A stretch of DNA of 64,000 nucleotides from Kribbella jiaozuonensis (lineage in GTDB: Bacteria; Actinomycetota; Actinomycetes; Propionibacteriales; Kribbellaceae), in contig NZ_SZPZ01000002.1 in the NCBI RefSeq assembly GCF_005233875.1, positions 1,364,001 through 1,428,000 on the forward strand. The letters are read 5' to 3'. The position numbers were made by a program, and so were the translations under genes. Below, piece by piece: positions 17,371 to 25,835 of this stretch (within the stretch, counting starts at the first letter, position 1; each line of letters begins with the position of its first letter). Under the pieces are notes generated by a model. The model was not told where the DNA came from, did not search any database, and worked only from the letters and a program-made list of their open reading frames with translations.

Positions 17371-17837
17371 AGCTCAGGATTCTGGGCATCCTCACCGGGA
17401 TTGCTCTGGTCGCCGCCGCATTGACGGCCTGGGTTCTGATTCGTCAGGACCCGACCGCGGCGGCGCCGGCGCCGGTCGCGCAGATCGCCTGGGGGCGTAC
17501 GACGGTCGACGCCGACGGCCTCGCGGCGCGCAGCGGCGTACGCCTCACCCAGGTCGCAGTCACCGGGGGAGGAGGCCTGCTCGACCTGCGGTTCCAGGTG
17601 CTCGATCCCAACCGCGCGAACAGCCTGCACGACGCCTCGACGCCGCCGGCCGTGATCGACGAGACCAGTGGACTCGTCGTCCGCGACCTGCTGATGAGCC
17701 ACGCGCACACCGGCAAGTTCACCACCGGCGAGACGTACTACCTGGTCTTCGAGAATCCCGGCAACTGGATCCGGCGCGGGTCGAACGTGACCGTGCTTCT
17801 GGGACAGGCACAGGTCGAGCACGTCGTCGTTCGCTGA
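17367..17837 (+). CDS. Small membrane-anchored protein at the end of the oxidase operon
   Basis: 156 residues, ATGA overlap with the cupredoxin gene. An N-terminal helix (ILGILTGIALVAAALTAWVLI) looks like an uncleaved anchor or signal. The rest is an all-beta extracytoplasmic domain with a conserved-looking core LLDLRFQVLDPNRA, a LLMSHAHTGK segment whose two histidines could bind metal, and TGETYYLVFENPGNWIRRGS. No family is recognised. Tight coupling to the oxidase genes suggests an accessory role, such as holding the complex at the membrane or delivering copper. It converges with the sensor kinase gene, with three bases between the stops. Confidence 0.7.
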   Translation: MKLRILGILTGIALVAAALTAWVLIRQDPTAAAPAPVAQIAWGRTTVDADGLAARSGVRLTQVAVTGGGGLLDLRFQVLDPNRANSLHDASTPPAVIDETSGLVVRDLLMSHAHTGKFTTGETYYLVFENPGNWIRRGSNVTVLLGQAQVEHVVVR

Positions 17838-17840
17838 CGA

Positions 17841-18935
17841 TCAGCCGCTCCGCGGAATCGTCAGCACGAACCGAGCGCCGCCCTCGTCGCTGTGGGCCGC
17901 GACCAGCGTGCCGCCATGCGCCTCGGCAACGGCACGCGCCATCGACAGCCCGAGACCGCTGCCCATCGGTCCGTGCTCCGGCCGCCGGTGCCAGAACCGG
18001 TCGAACACGAACGGCAGGTCGTCGGGCTCGATCCCCGGCCCCGAGTCGTCGACGATGATCGCGATCCGGCCGGGCGACGCCGTACAGCCGATCCTTATCG
18101 TGTCGCCAGACGAGGTGAAGTGCACCGCGTTCTCGACCAGGGCGTCGAGCGCGAGCTCCATCCAGTCGTGGTCGATCCGCGCGCGGCCGGCCGGCCCGCA
18201 ACCGATAAGCCAGACCCGATCGGTGTTCGCGGTCCAGTTGCGGCCGATCTCGGCGACCAGCGCGGCAACGTCGGTCGGCCGCCGGTCCAGCGCCTCACCC
18301 GCATCCAGCCGGGCCAGCGCGAGCAACCGGTCGGACAACGCGGACATCCGATCGAGCTGCCGCAACGCAACCTCGACGTGCGGGTGTACGGCGTGCAGCG
18401 CCGTCGCGTCACCTGCCAACTCGAGATGGCCACGCGCGATCGTGATCGGTGTGCGGATCGCGTGTGAGGTGTCCCGGAAGAACCCGCGCTCCCGCTCCAG
18501 GCTGGCGCGGCGCTCATCGGCCATCCGTTCGACCTGCTGCTGCGCGGCGGCCCGGCGGCGGGCGTGCCACATCATCGCGACGAACAGCGCGGGCATCAAC
18601 GGCACCTCGGCGAGCTCCGCGTTGTCGATGACGCCGTCGACGACGCGGCCGAGCAGGACCGCACCGGTCGCACCGGTTACGGCCAGGGCCACGAGCAGGG
18701 TCGGCAGCAGCGGCCAGACCCGGAAGCCGTAGACGATCGTGAGGCTCAGGAACAGGAAGTGGTACGGAATCGTCTCCTCGCCCGGCAACCGGATCATCAG
18801 CCCGAGCATCGCCAGCATGAATGCGGCGAGCAGGCTGTCGATGACCAGGCCCCGGTTCAGGCCCAGGCGGCGGACAGCCGGCTCGGTCCGGACGCCGGTC
18901 GCGCTCTCACGCGGTTTGTAGCTGATAACCGACAT
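17841..18935 (-). CDS. Membrane sensor histidine kinase of the copper/oxidase island
   Basis: 364 residues. Three to four membrane helices occupy residues 28-125 with almost no extracytoplasmic sensor loop. A short coiled linker follows, then HisKA with phospho-acceptor H158 in FRDTSHAIRTPI, and a HATPase_c domain with N box LVENAVHF, G1 DDSGPGIEPDDL and G2 GSGLGLSMARAV. The start at 18935 overlaps the response-regulator gene by 29 bases, so the pair is co-transcribed. The near absence of a sensor loop suggests signal detection in or at the membrane. A link to copper or oxidase function is inferred from position and from the operator shared by the regulator gene and the island. Confidence 0.87.
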   Translation of the reverse strand: MSVISYKPRESATGVRTEPAVRRLGLNRGLVIDSLLAAFMLAMLGLMIRLPGEETIPYHFLFLSLTIVYGFRVWPLLPTLLVALAVTGATGAVLLGRVVDGVIDNAELAEVPLMPALFVAMMWHARRRAAAQQQVERMADERRASLERERGFFRDTSHAIRTPITIARGHLELAGDATALHAVHPHVEVALRQLDRMSALSDRLLALARLDAGEALDRRPTDVAALVAEIGRNWTANTDRVWLIGCGPAGRARIDHDWMELALDALVENAVHFTSSGDTIRIGCTASPGRIAIIVDDSGPGIEPDDLPFVFDRFWHRRPEHGPMGSGLGLSMARAVAEAHGGTLVAAHSDEGGARFVLTIPRSG

Positions 18936-19581
18936 TGCGCACCGTCCGGATGACGTCGTTGCGGAGCTTGGACCGGAGTCGGCCGATACACACGTCGACG
19001 AGGTTGGTGCTCGGATCGAAGTCGTAACCCCACACCTCGGACAGCAGCTCCTGCCGGGAACAGACGGTGTCCGGATTGCGCATCAGGTGCTGCAGCAACA
19101 GGAACTCGCGCTGCGGCAGCTCCGCGGTCCGTTCACCCACCTGGAGCCGGCGCGTCCGGGTGTCGAGGACGATCTCGCCGACCCGCAGTACCTCGGGCAG
19201 CCAGGCTGCGCCCGCCGGCGCGGGCGCCAGCAGCCGCGAACGCACCCGGGCCAGCAGCTCCCGGACCACGAACGGTTTCGCCAGGAAGTCGACCGCGCCC
19301 TGCTCCAGGCAGGCGACCCGCACCTGCCGGTCCTCGGTCGCGGACAGCACCAGGATCCGGGTCGACCGGTCGTGCGTCAGCAGTGCGGTCAGCACCGCCT
19401 GGCCGTCCAGACCGGGCATCAACAGGTCCAGGATCACCAGATCGGGCTTGGTGGTCAGGGCGAGCCGGAGTCCCTCGGTCCCGTCCGTGGCCGTGATCAC
19501 GTGGAAGCCTTCCGCCTCCAGCGCGCTGCGGACGAAGCCGAGCAGGTCGGGTTCGTCGTCGACAACGAGAATCCTGGTCAT
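18907..19581 (-). CDS. OmpR-family response regulator
   Basis: 224 residues from ATG 19581, with AAGGGGG upstream. The receiver domain opens ILVVDDEPDLLG, with phosphorylated D52 in VILDLLMPG, the Thr/Ser switch in LVLSAT and Lys in FLAKPF. The C-terminal winged helix has the OmpR signature LPQREFLLLQHLMRNPDTVCSRQELL and ends DVCIGRLRSKL...VRNVGYQL. It forms an operon with the kinase. Its upstream region carries an ATGAC-N6-GTCAT dyad identical in layout to those between CopCD and the oxidase operon, so I infer autoregulation and control of the whole island. Confidence 0.9.
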   Translation of the reverse strand: MTRILVVDDEPDLLGFVRSALEAEGFHVITATDGTEGLRLALTTKPDLVILDLLMPGLDGQAVLTALLTHDRSTRILVLSATEDRQVRVACLEQGAVDFLAKPFVVRELLARVRSRLLAPAPAGAAWLPEVLRVGEIVLDTRTRRLQVGERTAELPQREFLLLQHLMRNPDTVCSRQELLSEVWGYDFDPSTNLVDVCIGRLRSKLRNDVIRTVRNVGYQLQTA

Positions 19582-19758
19582 CGAACCCCCTTCAGGCCTT
19601 GACGGCCTACCCCCGGGGCACGGGTGTCCGGCTGCTGCACCCCACAGCCTCCGGACCGGGACCCCACCGGCGCGCACCCCAACGACATTGTCGGACGACC
19701 GGGTGTCCGGCGGAAGAGGTGAGCGCTCTCCGCCGAACCGTCCCAGAGCGCTGATCAG

Positions 19759-19774
19759 ATGACAGTCCTGTCAT
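19759..19774. promoter_or_regulatory. ATGAC-N6-GTCAT dyad upstream of the response-regulator gene
   Basis: ATGAC-AGTCCT-GTCAT lies 178 bases upstream of the regulator ATG and 45 bases past the ackA stop. The left flank CAG matches the longer dyad at 7726 (CAGATGAC). Ten fixed bases in a fixed frame would be expected about 0.06 times by chance in 64 kb; four copies are seen, all next to genes of this island. Confidence 0.65.
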
Positions 19775-19804
19775 GTTCGCGGCGTCCACAGCCTCAGGCT
19801 CCGT

Positions 19805-20989
19805 CTAGCTGCGGACTACTTCCAGCGCTTCCCGGGCGATCTGCCATTCCTCGTTGGTGGGGATGACGAGGACGGCGACCGGGCTGTCGTCGGTGGAGGC
19901 GAAGGTTTCGGAGCCGGCGTTGCGGTCGGGGTCGAGGTGGATGCCGAGGGAGTCCAGGCCGTGGAGGGCGGCAGCGCGTACTTCGGCGGAGTGCTGGCCG
20001 ACGCCGGCGGTGAAGACGATCGCGTCGACGGTTCCGAGGACGGCGTAGTACGCGCCGATGTACTTCTTGATCCGCTGGCAGTAGATGTCGAACGCCAGCT
20101 GCGCCCGCTCGTCACCGGCCGCGCGCCGTCGCGAAACCTCGCGGAAGTCGTTGGCGCCGGTGAGGCCCTTCAGGCCCGACTCCGAGTTCAACGTGCGGTC
20201 GGTCTCCTCGGCGGTTCGTCCCGCGACCCGGGCGAGGAGCCCGTGGATCGCCGGATCGAGGTCGCCCGAGCGGGTGCCCATCACGAGACCTTCCAGTGGC
20301 GTGAGGCCCATCGACGTGTCGACCGACTCCCCGCCGCGGATCGCCGCCGCCGAGCAGCCGTTGCCCAGGTGCAGCACGATCATGTTCACCTCGCTCGGCG
20401 AACGACCGAGCAGCCGGGCGGCCTCGGCCGAGACGAACGAGTGCGACGTACCGTGAAACCCGTACCGGCGGACGCCGTACTTCTCCTGCCATTCGTAAGG
20501 CACCGCGTAGGTATAGGCGTACGGCGGCAGCGTCTGGTGGAACGCGGTGTCGAACACGGCGACGTGCGGCAGATCCGGCAGCAGCCGCCGCGCAACCTCG
20601 ATGCCCTCCAGGTTGGCCGGATTGTGCAGCGGAGCAAGCGGCACCAGATCCGTCACGGCCGCGATCAGCTCATCGTCAACCAGCGCCGGTGCCGCGAACC
20701 GATCGCCACCGTGCACGACCCGATGCCCGACCGCCACGATGTCCACGTCGGCAAGCGCAGGCCCTTGCGTTTCGAATGCGTGTACGGCGGCCTCGAGCGC
20801 GGCCTCGTGGTTGGCGATCGGTTGATCCTCGTTCCAATCGCCCTTCGGCCCGTGGTGCACGTGATGGCTGGTGTCCTCGCCGATCTGCTCGACGAGTCCC
20901 GTCGCCGTGGCCTCACCCGACGCGGCGTCGACGAGGCTGTACTTGAGGGACGACGATCCCGCGTTGATGACCAACACATGCTCTGTCAT
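19805..20989 (-). CDS. ackA: Acetate kinase
   Basis: 394 residues, full family length. N-terminal nucleotide-binding strand VLVINAGSSSLKYSL, substrate loop VFDTAFHQTLPPYAY, signatures YGFHGTSHSFV and HLGNGCSAAAI, and C-terminal TAGVGQHSAEVR. Converts acetyl phosphate and ADP to acetate and ATP in the cytosol. The ATG at 20989 overlaps the pta stop (ATGA), giving the usual pta-ackA pair. Acetyl phosphate can also come from the phosphoketolase encoded about 21 kb away in this window. Confidence 0.96.
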   Translation of the reverse strand: MTEHVLVINAGSSSLKYSLVDAASGEATATGLVEQIGEDTSHHVHHGPKGDWNEDQPIANHEAALEAAVHAFETQGPALADVDIVAVGHRVVHGGDRFAAPALVDDELIAAVTDLVPLAPLHNPANLEGIEVARRLLPDLPHVAVFDTAFHQTLPPYAYTYAVPYEWQEKYGVRRYGFHGTSHSFVSAEAARLLGRSPSEVNMIVLHLGNGCSAAAIRGGESVDTSMGLTPLEGLVMGTRSGDLDPAIHGLLARVAGRTAEETDRTLNSESGLKGLTGANDFREVSRRRAAGDERAQLAFDIYCQRIKKYIGAYYAVLGTVDAIVFTAGVGQHSAEVRAAALHGLDSLGIHLDPDRNAGSETFASTDDSPVAVLVIPTNEEWQIAREALEVVRS

Positions 20990-23061
20990 CGCGCGCCGCC
21001 CTGCTGAGCCTGGATCGCGGTGATCGCGACCGTGTTGATGATGTCCCGCACCGTTGCCCCTCGCGACAGGTCGTTGACCGGTTTGCGCAAGCCCTGCAGG
21101 ACCGGGCCGACCGCGACCGCGTTGGCCGAGCGCTGCACCGCTTTGTACGTGTTGTTGCCGGTGTTGAGGTCCGGGAAGATGAAGACCGTCGCGCGGCCGG
21201 CGACGGGGGAGTCCGGCAGCTTGGTCCGGGCCACGGCGCTGTCGATCGCGGCGTCGTACTGGATCGGTCCCTCGACCGGCAGTTGCGGCATCCGTTCGCG
21301 GACGAGATTGGTTGCCTTTGACACCTTTTCGACGTCGGTCCCGGTGCCGGAGCTGCCGGTGGAGTACGACAGCATCGCGACCCGCGCGTCGACCCCGAAC
21401 GCGACCGCGGTCTCGGCGGACGAGATCGCGATGTCCGCGAGCTGCTCGGCGTTCGGATCCGGGTTCACCGCGCAGTCGCCGTACACGAGGACGCGGTCCT
21501 GCAGACACATGAAGAACACCGACGAGACGACGGACATGTCCGGCACGGTCTTGACCACCTCGAGTGCCGGCCGGATCGTGTGCGCGGTGGTGTGGACGGC
21601 GCCCGACACCATCCCGTCCGCGAGGCCGAGCTGGACCATCATCGTGCCGAAGTACGAAACGTCCCGGACCAGTTCGCGGGCCCGGTCGAGGTCGACGCCG
21701 CGATGCTGCCGCAGCCGGTGGTACTCCGCCGCGAACCGCTCGGTCAGCTCGCTGTGCTCCGGATGTACGACGGTCGCCGCGGACACGTCCACGCCGAGGG
21801 ACGCGGCCTTCGCGCTGATCGTGGTCGGATCGCCGAGCAGGGTCAGGTCGGCGACACCGCGCCGGAGGAGTACGTCGGCGGCCCGGAGGATCCGCTCCTC
21901 CTCGCCCTCCGGCAGCACGATGTGCCGACGGTCGGAGACTGCCCGGTCGACCAGTTGGTGCTCGAACATCAGCGGCGTCACCGCATTGCTCCGCGCGAGG
22001 GCGAGCTGGTCGAGCAGCGCCGGCCCGTCGACGTACTGATCGAAGAGAGCGAGTGCCGTGTCGATCTTGCGCGGCGCGTCCTTGGTGAGGCGGCCGCGGA
22101 CCGCGGTGAGCTTGGTCGAGACAGCCTGTGTACCGAGGTCGGTCTCGATGATGGGCAGCGTGACGCCGAGTCCCTCGATCAGTCGTTGCACCTGCGGCGG
22201 CAGCTCGAATCCGCCGTTGAGCACGATCGTCGAGATCTGCGGGAAGTTGCGGGACGCGTGCGCATTCAGTACGCCGAGAACCACCTCCGGCCGGTCGCCC
22301 GCCGTCACGACCGCGGCGCCTTCGAACAGCCGGTCCAGCACGTTCGGCATGGTCATGCCGGCGATCATCAATCCGGTGACCTCGCGGTTCAGCAGTTGCG
22401 GATCACCGCTCACCAGCCGGCCGTCGATCGGGGCCAGCAGGTCGGCGACCAGCGGCTGGTTGAGCAGCGGCTCCTCGGGGATCGCGAACGCCGGCGCGCC
22501 GATGCCATCCAGCGCGGCGACGAGCGGCGCGCCGTCGCTGACCCGGTTGACGATCACTGCGAACAGCGAGCCGTGGTTGGCGGCGAGTTCGGCGGCGGCC
22601 ATGTCGGCGATCGCTCGTACGTCGTGCGGCGTACGGGCGAAGCCGTTCAGTACCAGCAGGACCGGTGCGCCGAGGTTGGCGGCGATCTTGGCGTTGAACG
22701 AGAACTCGGTCGGCGTGCCGACGTCCGTGTAGTCGCTGCCGACGACAACGACCGCATCGGCGTGCTCGGCGACCGCGTGGTAGCGCTGCACGATCGTGTC
22801 GAGCGCTGCGTCCGGGTCGTTGTGCACCTCGTCGTACCTGACGCCGACGCCTTCGTCGTACGAGTGCGTGACCGCATCCTGCGAGATCAGCAGATCGAGC
22901 ACGTAGTCCCGACCGCCGTGGGTCGCGGTGTCCGCACGAACGATCGGCCGGAACACCGCCACCCGTCCGACCCGCCGCGACAACTGATGAAGAACCCCGA
23001 GAGCGACTGTCGACTTCCCAGTAGTCCCCTCAACCGAGGCGACGTACACGCTGCTACCCAT
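20986..23061 (-). CDS. pta: Phosphate acetyltransferase, long DRTGG-domain form
   Basis: 691 residues, the long form seen in enterics and actinomycetes. The N-terminal P-loop-like domain opens SVYVASVEGTTGKSTVALGV (residues 4-23), a DRTGG regulatory domain follows in the middle, and the catalytic PTA_PTB domain starts near residue 380 (RHIVLPEGEEERILRAA) and contains SYSTGSSGTG and FIFPDLNTGNNTYKAVQR. Interconverts acetyl-CoA and acetyl phosphate. It overlaps ackA downstream, and a TetR gene on the same strand ends 13 bases upstream, so read-through from that gene is possible. Confidence 0.96.
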   Translation of the reverse strand: MGSSVYVASVEGTTGKSTVALGVLHQLSRRVGRVAVFRPIVRADTATHGGRDYVLDLLISQDAVTHSYDEGVGVRYDEVHNDPDAALDTIVQRYHAVAEHADAVVVVGSDYTDVGTPTEFSFNAKIAANLGAPVLLVLNGFARTPHDVRAIADMAAAELAANHGSLFAVIVNRVSDGAPLVAALDGIGAPAFAIPEEPLLNQPLVADLLAPIDGRLVSGDPQLLNREVTGLMIAGMTMPNVLDRLFEGAAVVTAGDRPEVVLGVLNAHASRNFPQISTIVLNGGFELPPQVQRLIEGLGVTLPIIETDLGTQAVSTKLTAVRGRLTKDAPRKIDTALALFDQYVDGPALLDQLALARSNAVTPLMFEHQLVDRAVSDRRHIVLPEGEEERILRAADVLLRRGVADLTLLGDPTTISAKAASLGVDVSAATVVHPEHSELTERFAAEYHRLRQHRGVDLDRARELVRDVSYFGTMMVQLGLADGMVSGAVHTTAHTIRPALEVVKTVPDMSVVSSVFFMCLQDRVLVYGDCAVNPDPNAEQLADIAISSAETAVAFGVDARVAMLSYSTGSSGTGTDVEKVSKATNLVRERMPQLPVEGPIQYDAAIDSAVARTKLPDSPVAGRATVFIFPDLNTGNNTYKAVQRSANAVAVGPVLQGLRKPVNDLSRGATVRDIINTVAITAIQAQQGGAR

Positions 23062-23074
23062 GGGGTGAACCCTA

Positions 23075-23680
23075 CTAACGGGTCAATGCGTGCAGGTGCT
23101 CGATCATCGTGTCGACGGCGATCCGCAGCGGCGCGGGATCACGGCGTACCTGGCTGAGGAGCAGACCACCCTGTACGGCGGCGAGCATCGCGACGGCGAG
23201 GTCGGCCGGGTCCGCGGCTGCGGCCAGTTCCCCGCGCTCCTGCATCTGGACCAGGCCGTCGCGGATCAGCCCCTCCCACTGCTCGAAGGCGCCGGCGAGC
23301 TGAACCCGCGCGACCGGGTCGCTCTCGGACAGGTCGCTGGCCAGCGAGCCGAGCGGGCAGCCGCCGGCGCACTGCATCTCGGTCAGGATGCCGACCATCA
23401 GATCCCGCCATTTCGTCAGCGAGTCGATGGTGTCGAGGCTGCCCAGACCGATGTGCTGGATCTCGAGCACCTGGGCGGTCTGCTGATCGATGACCGCCGA
23501 CACCAGCGCGTCCTTGCCCGGGAAGTAGTGGTAAAGCTGCGACGGGCTCACGCCGGCGGCCGCCTGGATGTCCTCGATCGTGGTGCGGGCGACGCCCTGC
23601 TCGATCATCAACCGTGCCGCCGCCGCGACGATCCGGTCCCGGGTCGCCTCGCCCTTCCTGGTCAGTCGCTGAGTGGTCAC
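23075..23680 (-). CDS. TetR-family regulator (LmrA/YxaF-like)
   Basis: 201 residues starting at GTG 23680; the ribosome site GGAGG lies unusually close, so the start is uncertain. Helix-turn-helix TTIEDIQAAAGVSPSQLYHYFPGKDALV near residues 35-60. The C-terminal domain contains the CAGGCPLGSLASDLSESDP segment typical of the YxaF/LmrA branch, which usually represses a nearby oxidoreductase or efflux gene and is relieved by flavonoid-like or other hydrophobic ligands. It is divergent from an SDR gene, and two 18-base dyads lie between them, so self and SDR control is very likely. Confidence 0.85.
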   Translation of the reverse strand: MTTQRLTRKGEATRDRIVAAAARLMIEQGVARTTIEDIQAAAGVSPSQLYHYFPGKDALVSAVIDQQTAQVLEIQHIGLGSLDTIDSLTKWRDLMVGILTEMQCAGGCPLGSLASDLSESDPVARVQLAGAFEQWEGLIRDGLVQMQERGELAAAADPADLAVAMLAAVQGGLLLSQVRRDPAPLRIAVDTMIEHLHALTR

Positions 23681-23698
23681 ACCTCCACGGTAGCGATT

Positions 23699-23716
23699 TT
23701 GGAGTTGATACTCCAA
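23699..23716. promoter_or_regulatory. TetR operator 1, TTGGAGT-TGAT-ACTCCAA
   Basis: A perfect 7-base inverted repeat with a four-base centre, 18 bases after the GTG of the TetR gene on its upstream side. Its arms TTGGAG/CTCCAA recur in a second copy 34 bases away. Position between divergent regulator and SDR genes supports operator function. Confidence 0.75.
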
Positions 23717-23732
23717 TTTCTCCGGCGAACTA

Positions 23733-23750
23733 TTGGAGCAATCACTCCAA
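23733..23750. promoter_or_regulatory. TetR operator 2, TTGGAG-CAATCA-CTCCAA
   Basis: A perfect 6-base inverted repeat of the same 18-base length as operator 1 and with the same arms, 20 bases before the SDR start codon. Start-to-start distance from operator 1 is 34 bases, about three helical turns, so two dimers could bind on the same face. Confidence 0.75.
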
Positions 23751-23770
23751 CAAGTGGATGGGGAATCGAT

Positions 23771-24520
23771 ATGACGCAGGACTTCGCCGGCCGGACCGCG
23801 CTCGTGACCGGCGGCAACAGCGGGATCGGGCGGGCCGTGGCCGAGCAGCTCGCGCGGCGTGGCGCGCACGTCGTGATCAGCGGCCGGGACGCTGCGCGCG
23901 GGAACAAGGCGGTCGAGGAGATCCGGGCCGACGGCGGTACGGCGGACTTCGTCCAGGCCGAGCTGGCTGATCTGGACGAAGTCCGTGCGCTGGCCAAGCA
24001 GGCGATCGAGCTCGGCGGCGGGCACGTCGACGTACTCGTCAACAACGCGGGGATCTTCCCGTTCGGGCCGACGGCCGAGGTGGCCGGCAGCGACTTCGAC
24101 GCGGTGTTCGCCGTGAACGTGCGGGCGCCGTTCTACCTGGTCGCCGAGCTGGCTCCGCTGATGGCGGCTCGCGGATCGGGCGCGATCGTCAACGTGACGA
24201 CGATGGTCGCGTACTTCGGGATGAGCGGCATGGCGGCGTACGGGTCGAGCAAGGCGGCGGTGGAGCTGCTGACCAGGTCCTGGGCGGCGGAGTTCGGGCC
24301 GGCCGGCGTGCGGGTGAACGCGGTCAGCCCGGGGCCGACGCGGACCGAGGGTACGGCGGTGATGGGCGAAGGACTGGACGGCCTGGCCGGGACGACGCCG
24401 CTGCAACGGGTCGGCCGCCCGGAAGAGGTTGCCGCCGGCATCGTCTTCCTCGCCTCCGACGAGGCCTCCCTGATCCACGGCGCCACCCTCCCGATCGACG
24501 GCGGCCGCCTGGCCGTCTGA
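23771..24520 (+). CDS. Short-chain dehydrogenase/reductase
   Basis: 249 residues, classical SDR. Cofactor motif TGGNSGIG (residues 14-21), NNAG in VLVNNAGIFPFG, catalytic Tyr and Lys in AAYGSSKAAVELL, and C-terminal GATLPIDGGRLAV. Substrate unknown. The coding frame is open well upstream through the divergent regulator, but only the part from ATG 23771 has SDR homology. It is almost certainly repressed by the divergent TetR protein through the two dyads in the 90-base gap. Confidence 0.92.
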   Translation: MTQDFAGRTALVTGGNSGIGRAVAEQLARRGAHVVISGRDAARGNKAVEEIRADGGTADFVQAELADLDEVRALAKQAIELGGGHVDVLVNNAGIFPFGPTAEVAGSDFDAVFAVNVRAPFYLVAELAPLMAARGSGAIVNVTTMVAYFGMSGMAAYGSSKAAVELLTRSWAAEFGPAGVRVNAVSPGPTRTEGTAVMGEGLDGLAGTTPLQRVGRPEEVAAGIVFLASDEASLIHGATLPIDGGRLAV

Positions 24521-24546
24521 CGCGCGTCACGATCGTTCCCGCGGGA

Positions 24547-24565
24547 GTTACGCCGTACGGGTAAC
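24547..24565. terminator. Weak hairpin between convergent genes
   Basis: GTTAC and GTAAC flank an inner palindrome CCGTACGG, forming a bulged stem in the 88-base gap between the convergent SDR and VOC genes. No T-run follows, so termination is only a possibility. Confidence 0.25.
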
Positions 24566-24608
24566 AGCCCTTGACCGCCCACGACCGCCGGACCTGGCTC
24601 CTTTCGAG

Positions 24609-25001
24609 TTAAGCAGCGGCCGGCGGGGTGAAGACGCCGAACTGGTTGCCGGACGGGTCGCGGAGGTAGGCGAAAGGTGGGGTGCCGGGGCCGGGGTCGA
24701 CGTTCTTGTTGATGACCGTGCCGCCCAGTTTCTCGGCCTCGGCACAGGTCGCCTCGAGGTCGTTGACGAGGATGTAGAAGACGGCGTGGTTGGGCAGTTC
24801 CCCGTTCGTGCCGAAGATGCCGCCCATCGGCCGCTGCCCGCCGGAGGCGGTGATGTTGCGGTAGTCCAGGCCGCCCGAGGTGAGGCTGCCGGACGACTCG
24901 AACGTCCAGTCGAACAGGCTGCCGTAGAACTTCTGTGCAGCCTCCGGGTCGTCGCTCGCGACCTCGAACCAGGCCAGTGTGCCGGCGGCGGGAATCGTCA
25001 T
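24609..25001 (-). CDS. VOC/glyoxalase-fold protein
   Basis: 130 residues, one vicinal-oxygen-chelate module pair. The N-terminal WFEVASDDPEAAQKFYGSLFDW and C-terminal YLRDPSGNQFGVF are the standard VOC half-motifs. The protein resembles the small stand-alone VOC proteins (CFP32 type) with unknown substrate. ATG 25001 follows GGAGAGATCCC. A WYL-domain regulator gene lies 61 bases upstream on the same strand and may control it. Confidence 0.85.
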   Translation of the reverse strand: MTIPAAGTLAWFEVASDDPEAAQKFYGSLFDWTFESSGSLTSGGLDYRNITASGGQRPMGGIFGTNGELPNHAVFYILVNDLEATCAEAEKLGGTVINKNVDPGPGTPPFAYLRDPSGNQFGVFTPPAAA

Positions 25002-25062
25002 GGGATCTCTCCTTCATCGAATGAATCGGTAGAACCCACGGTTTCAGCGGTTGGCGACAGCC

Positions 25063-25797
25063 CTATGTCGGTGTTGGAAAAAGTTCCTCGGGACGCAGTG
25101 CGGCAGCCGGCAGCTTGGTCTCGAAGCCGTCGACGTGTACGTCGCCGGTCGCGGCCGGCCGGTGCGGCGCTGTCGGGGTGCGCTCGGCCTTCGTGATGCG
25201 GTCCATCCGGAAGACCCGCTCCTCCTGACGCAGCTGGCACCAGGCTGTCAGGTACGAGCCGTTCGGCCCGACGACGACGTGTTGCGGCTCGACCTCCCGG
25301 ACGCTTTCGACGCCGTCGCCATTGGTGTAGAAGATCCGCAGTACGTGGTTGTCGCGTACGGCGCGCCAGATCTGCTCGGCGACTTCGCCGTCCGGATCAG
25401 GCGTCGGCCGGACCAGCAACCGGACCTTCGCGGCCGCCGTCCGTGCCTCGTCGAGGGCCTGTTTCGGCATCGCGGCGACGATCTTCTGCAGCGCCGTACG
25501 AGAGTCGCGGGAGAACAGCACGTGCTCGCTGCCGCTGAGGGCGACCGCAACTGCCATCGCCTCCCGGGCGGTGAAGTTCAGCGGCGGCAGACTCATCGAC
25601 CGGTCCACGCTGTAGCCGCCCGTGCGGCCCTGTTTCGTTGCCAGTGGCACCCCAGCCTGACCGAGCGCGCTCAGATCGCGCTCGATCGTCCGGACACTGA
25701 CCTCGAAACGGGCCGCCAACTGTCGCGCCGTACGTCCCCTCGGCCCAGCTGCCCGTAGTTCCTCGGCGAGGGCGTACAGCCGATCGATCCGGTTCAT
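25063..25797 (-). CDS. YafY-type WYL-domain transcriptional regulator
   Basis: 244 residues. N-terminal HTH_11 winged helix (RTARQLAARFEVSVRTIERDLSALG, about residues 22-46) is followed by a WYL domain in the second half, here with the variant HVLRIFYTNGDG and QHVVVGPNGSYLTAWCQLRQEERVFRMDRI. WYL domains bind nucleic acid or nucleotide ligands; members of this YafY branch usually regulate an adjacent small gene. Downstream on the same strand is a VOC gene; upstream is another VOC gene, also on the same strand. Confidence 0.88.
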   Translation of the reverse strand: MNRIDRLYALAEELRAAGPRGRTARQLAARFEVSVRTIERDLSALGQAGVPLATKQGRTGGYSVDRSMSLPPLNFTAREAMAVAVALSGSEHVLFSRDSRTALQKIVAAMPKQALDEARTAAAKVRLLVRPTPDPDGEVAEQIWRAVRDNHVLRIFYTNGDGVESVREVEPQHVVVGPNGSYLTAWCQLRQEERVFRMDRITKAERTPTAPHRPAATGDVHVDGFETKLPAAALRPEELFPTPT

Positions 25798-25835
25798 ACG
25801 GGCAGGCTAGGTGTCTCCATCGACAGTTTCTGCGA

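Noticed and set aside
21580-23157. Plus-strand open frame of 525 codons over pta
   Set aside because: Antisense shadow of the well-conserved pta gene.
23090-23770. N-terminal extension of the SDR frame through the TetR gene
   Set aside because: No SDR-like residues before ATG 23771, and the extension would translate the TetR gene's complement and the operators.
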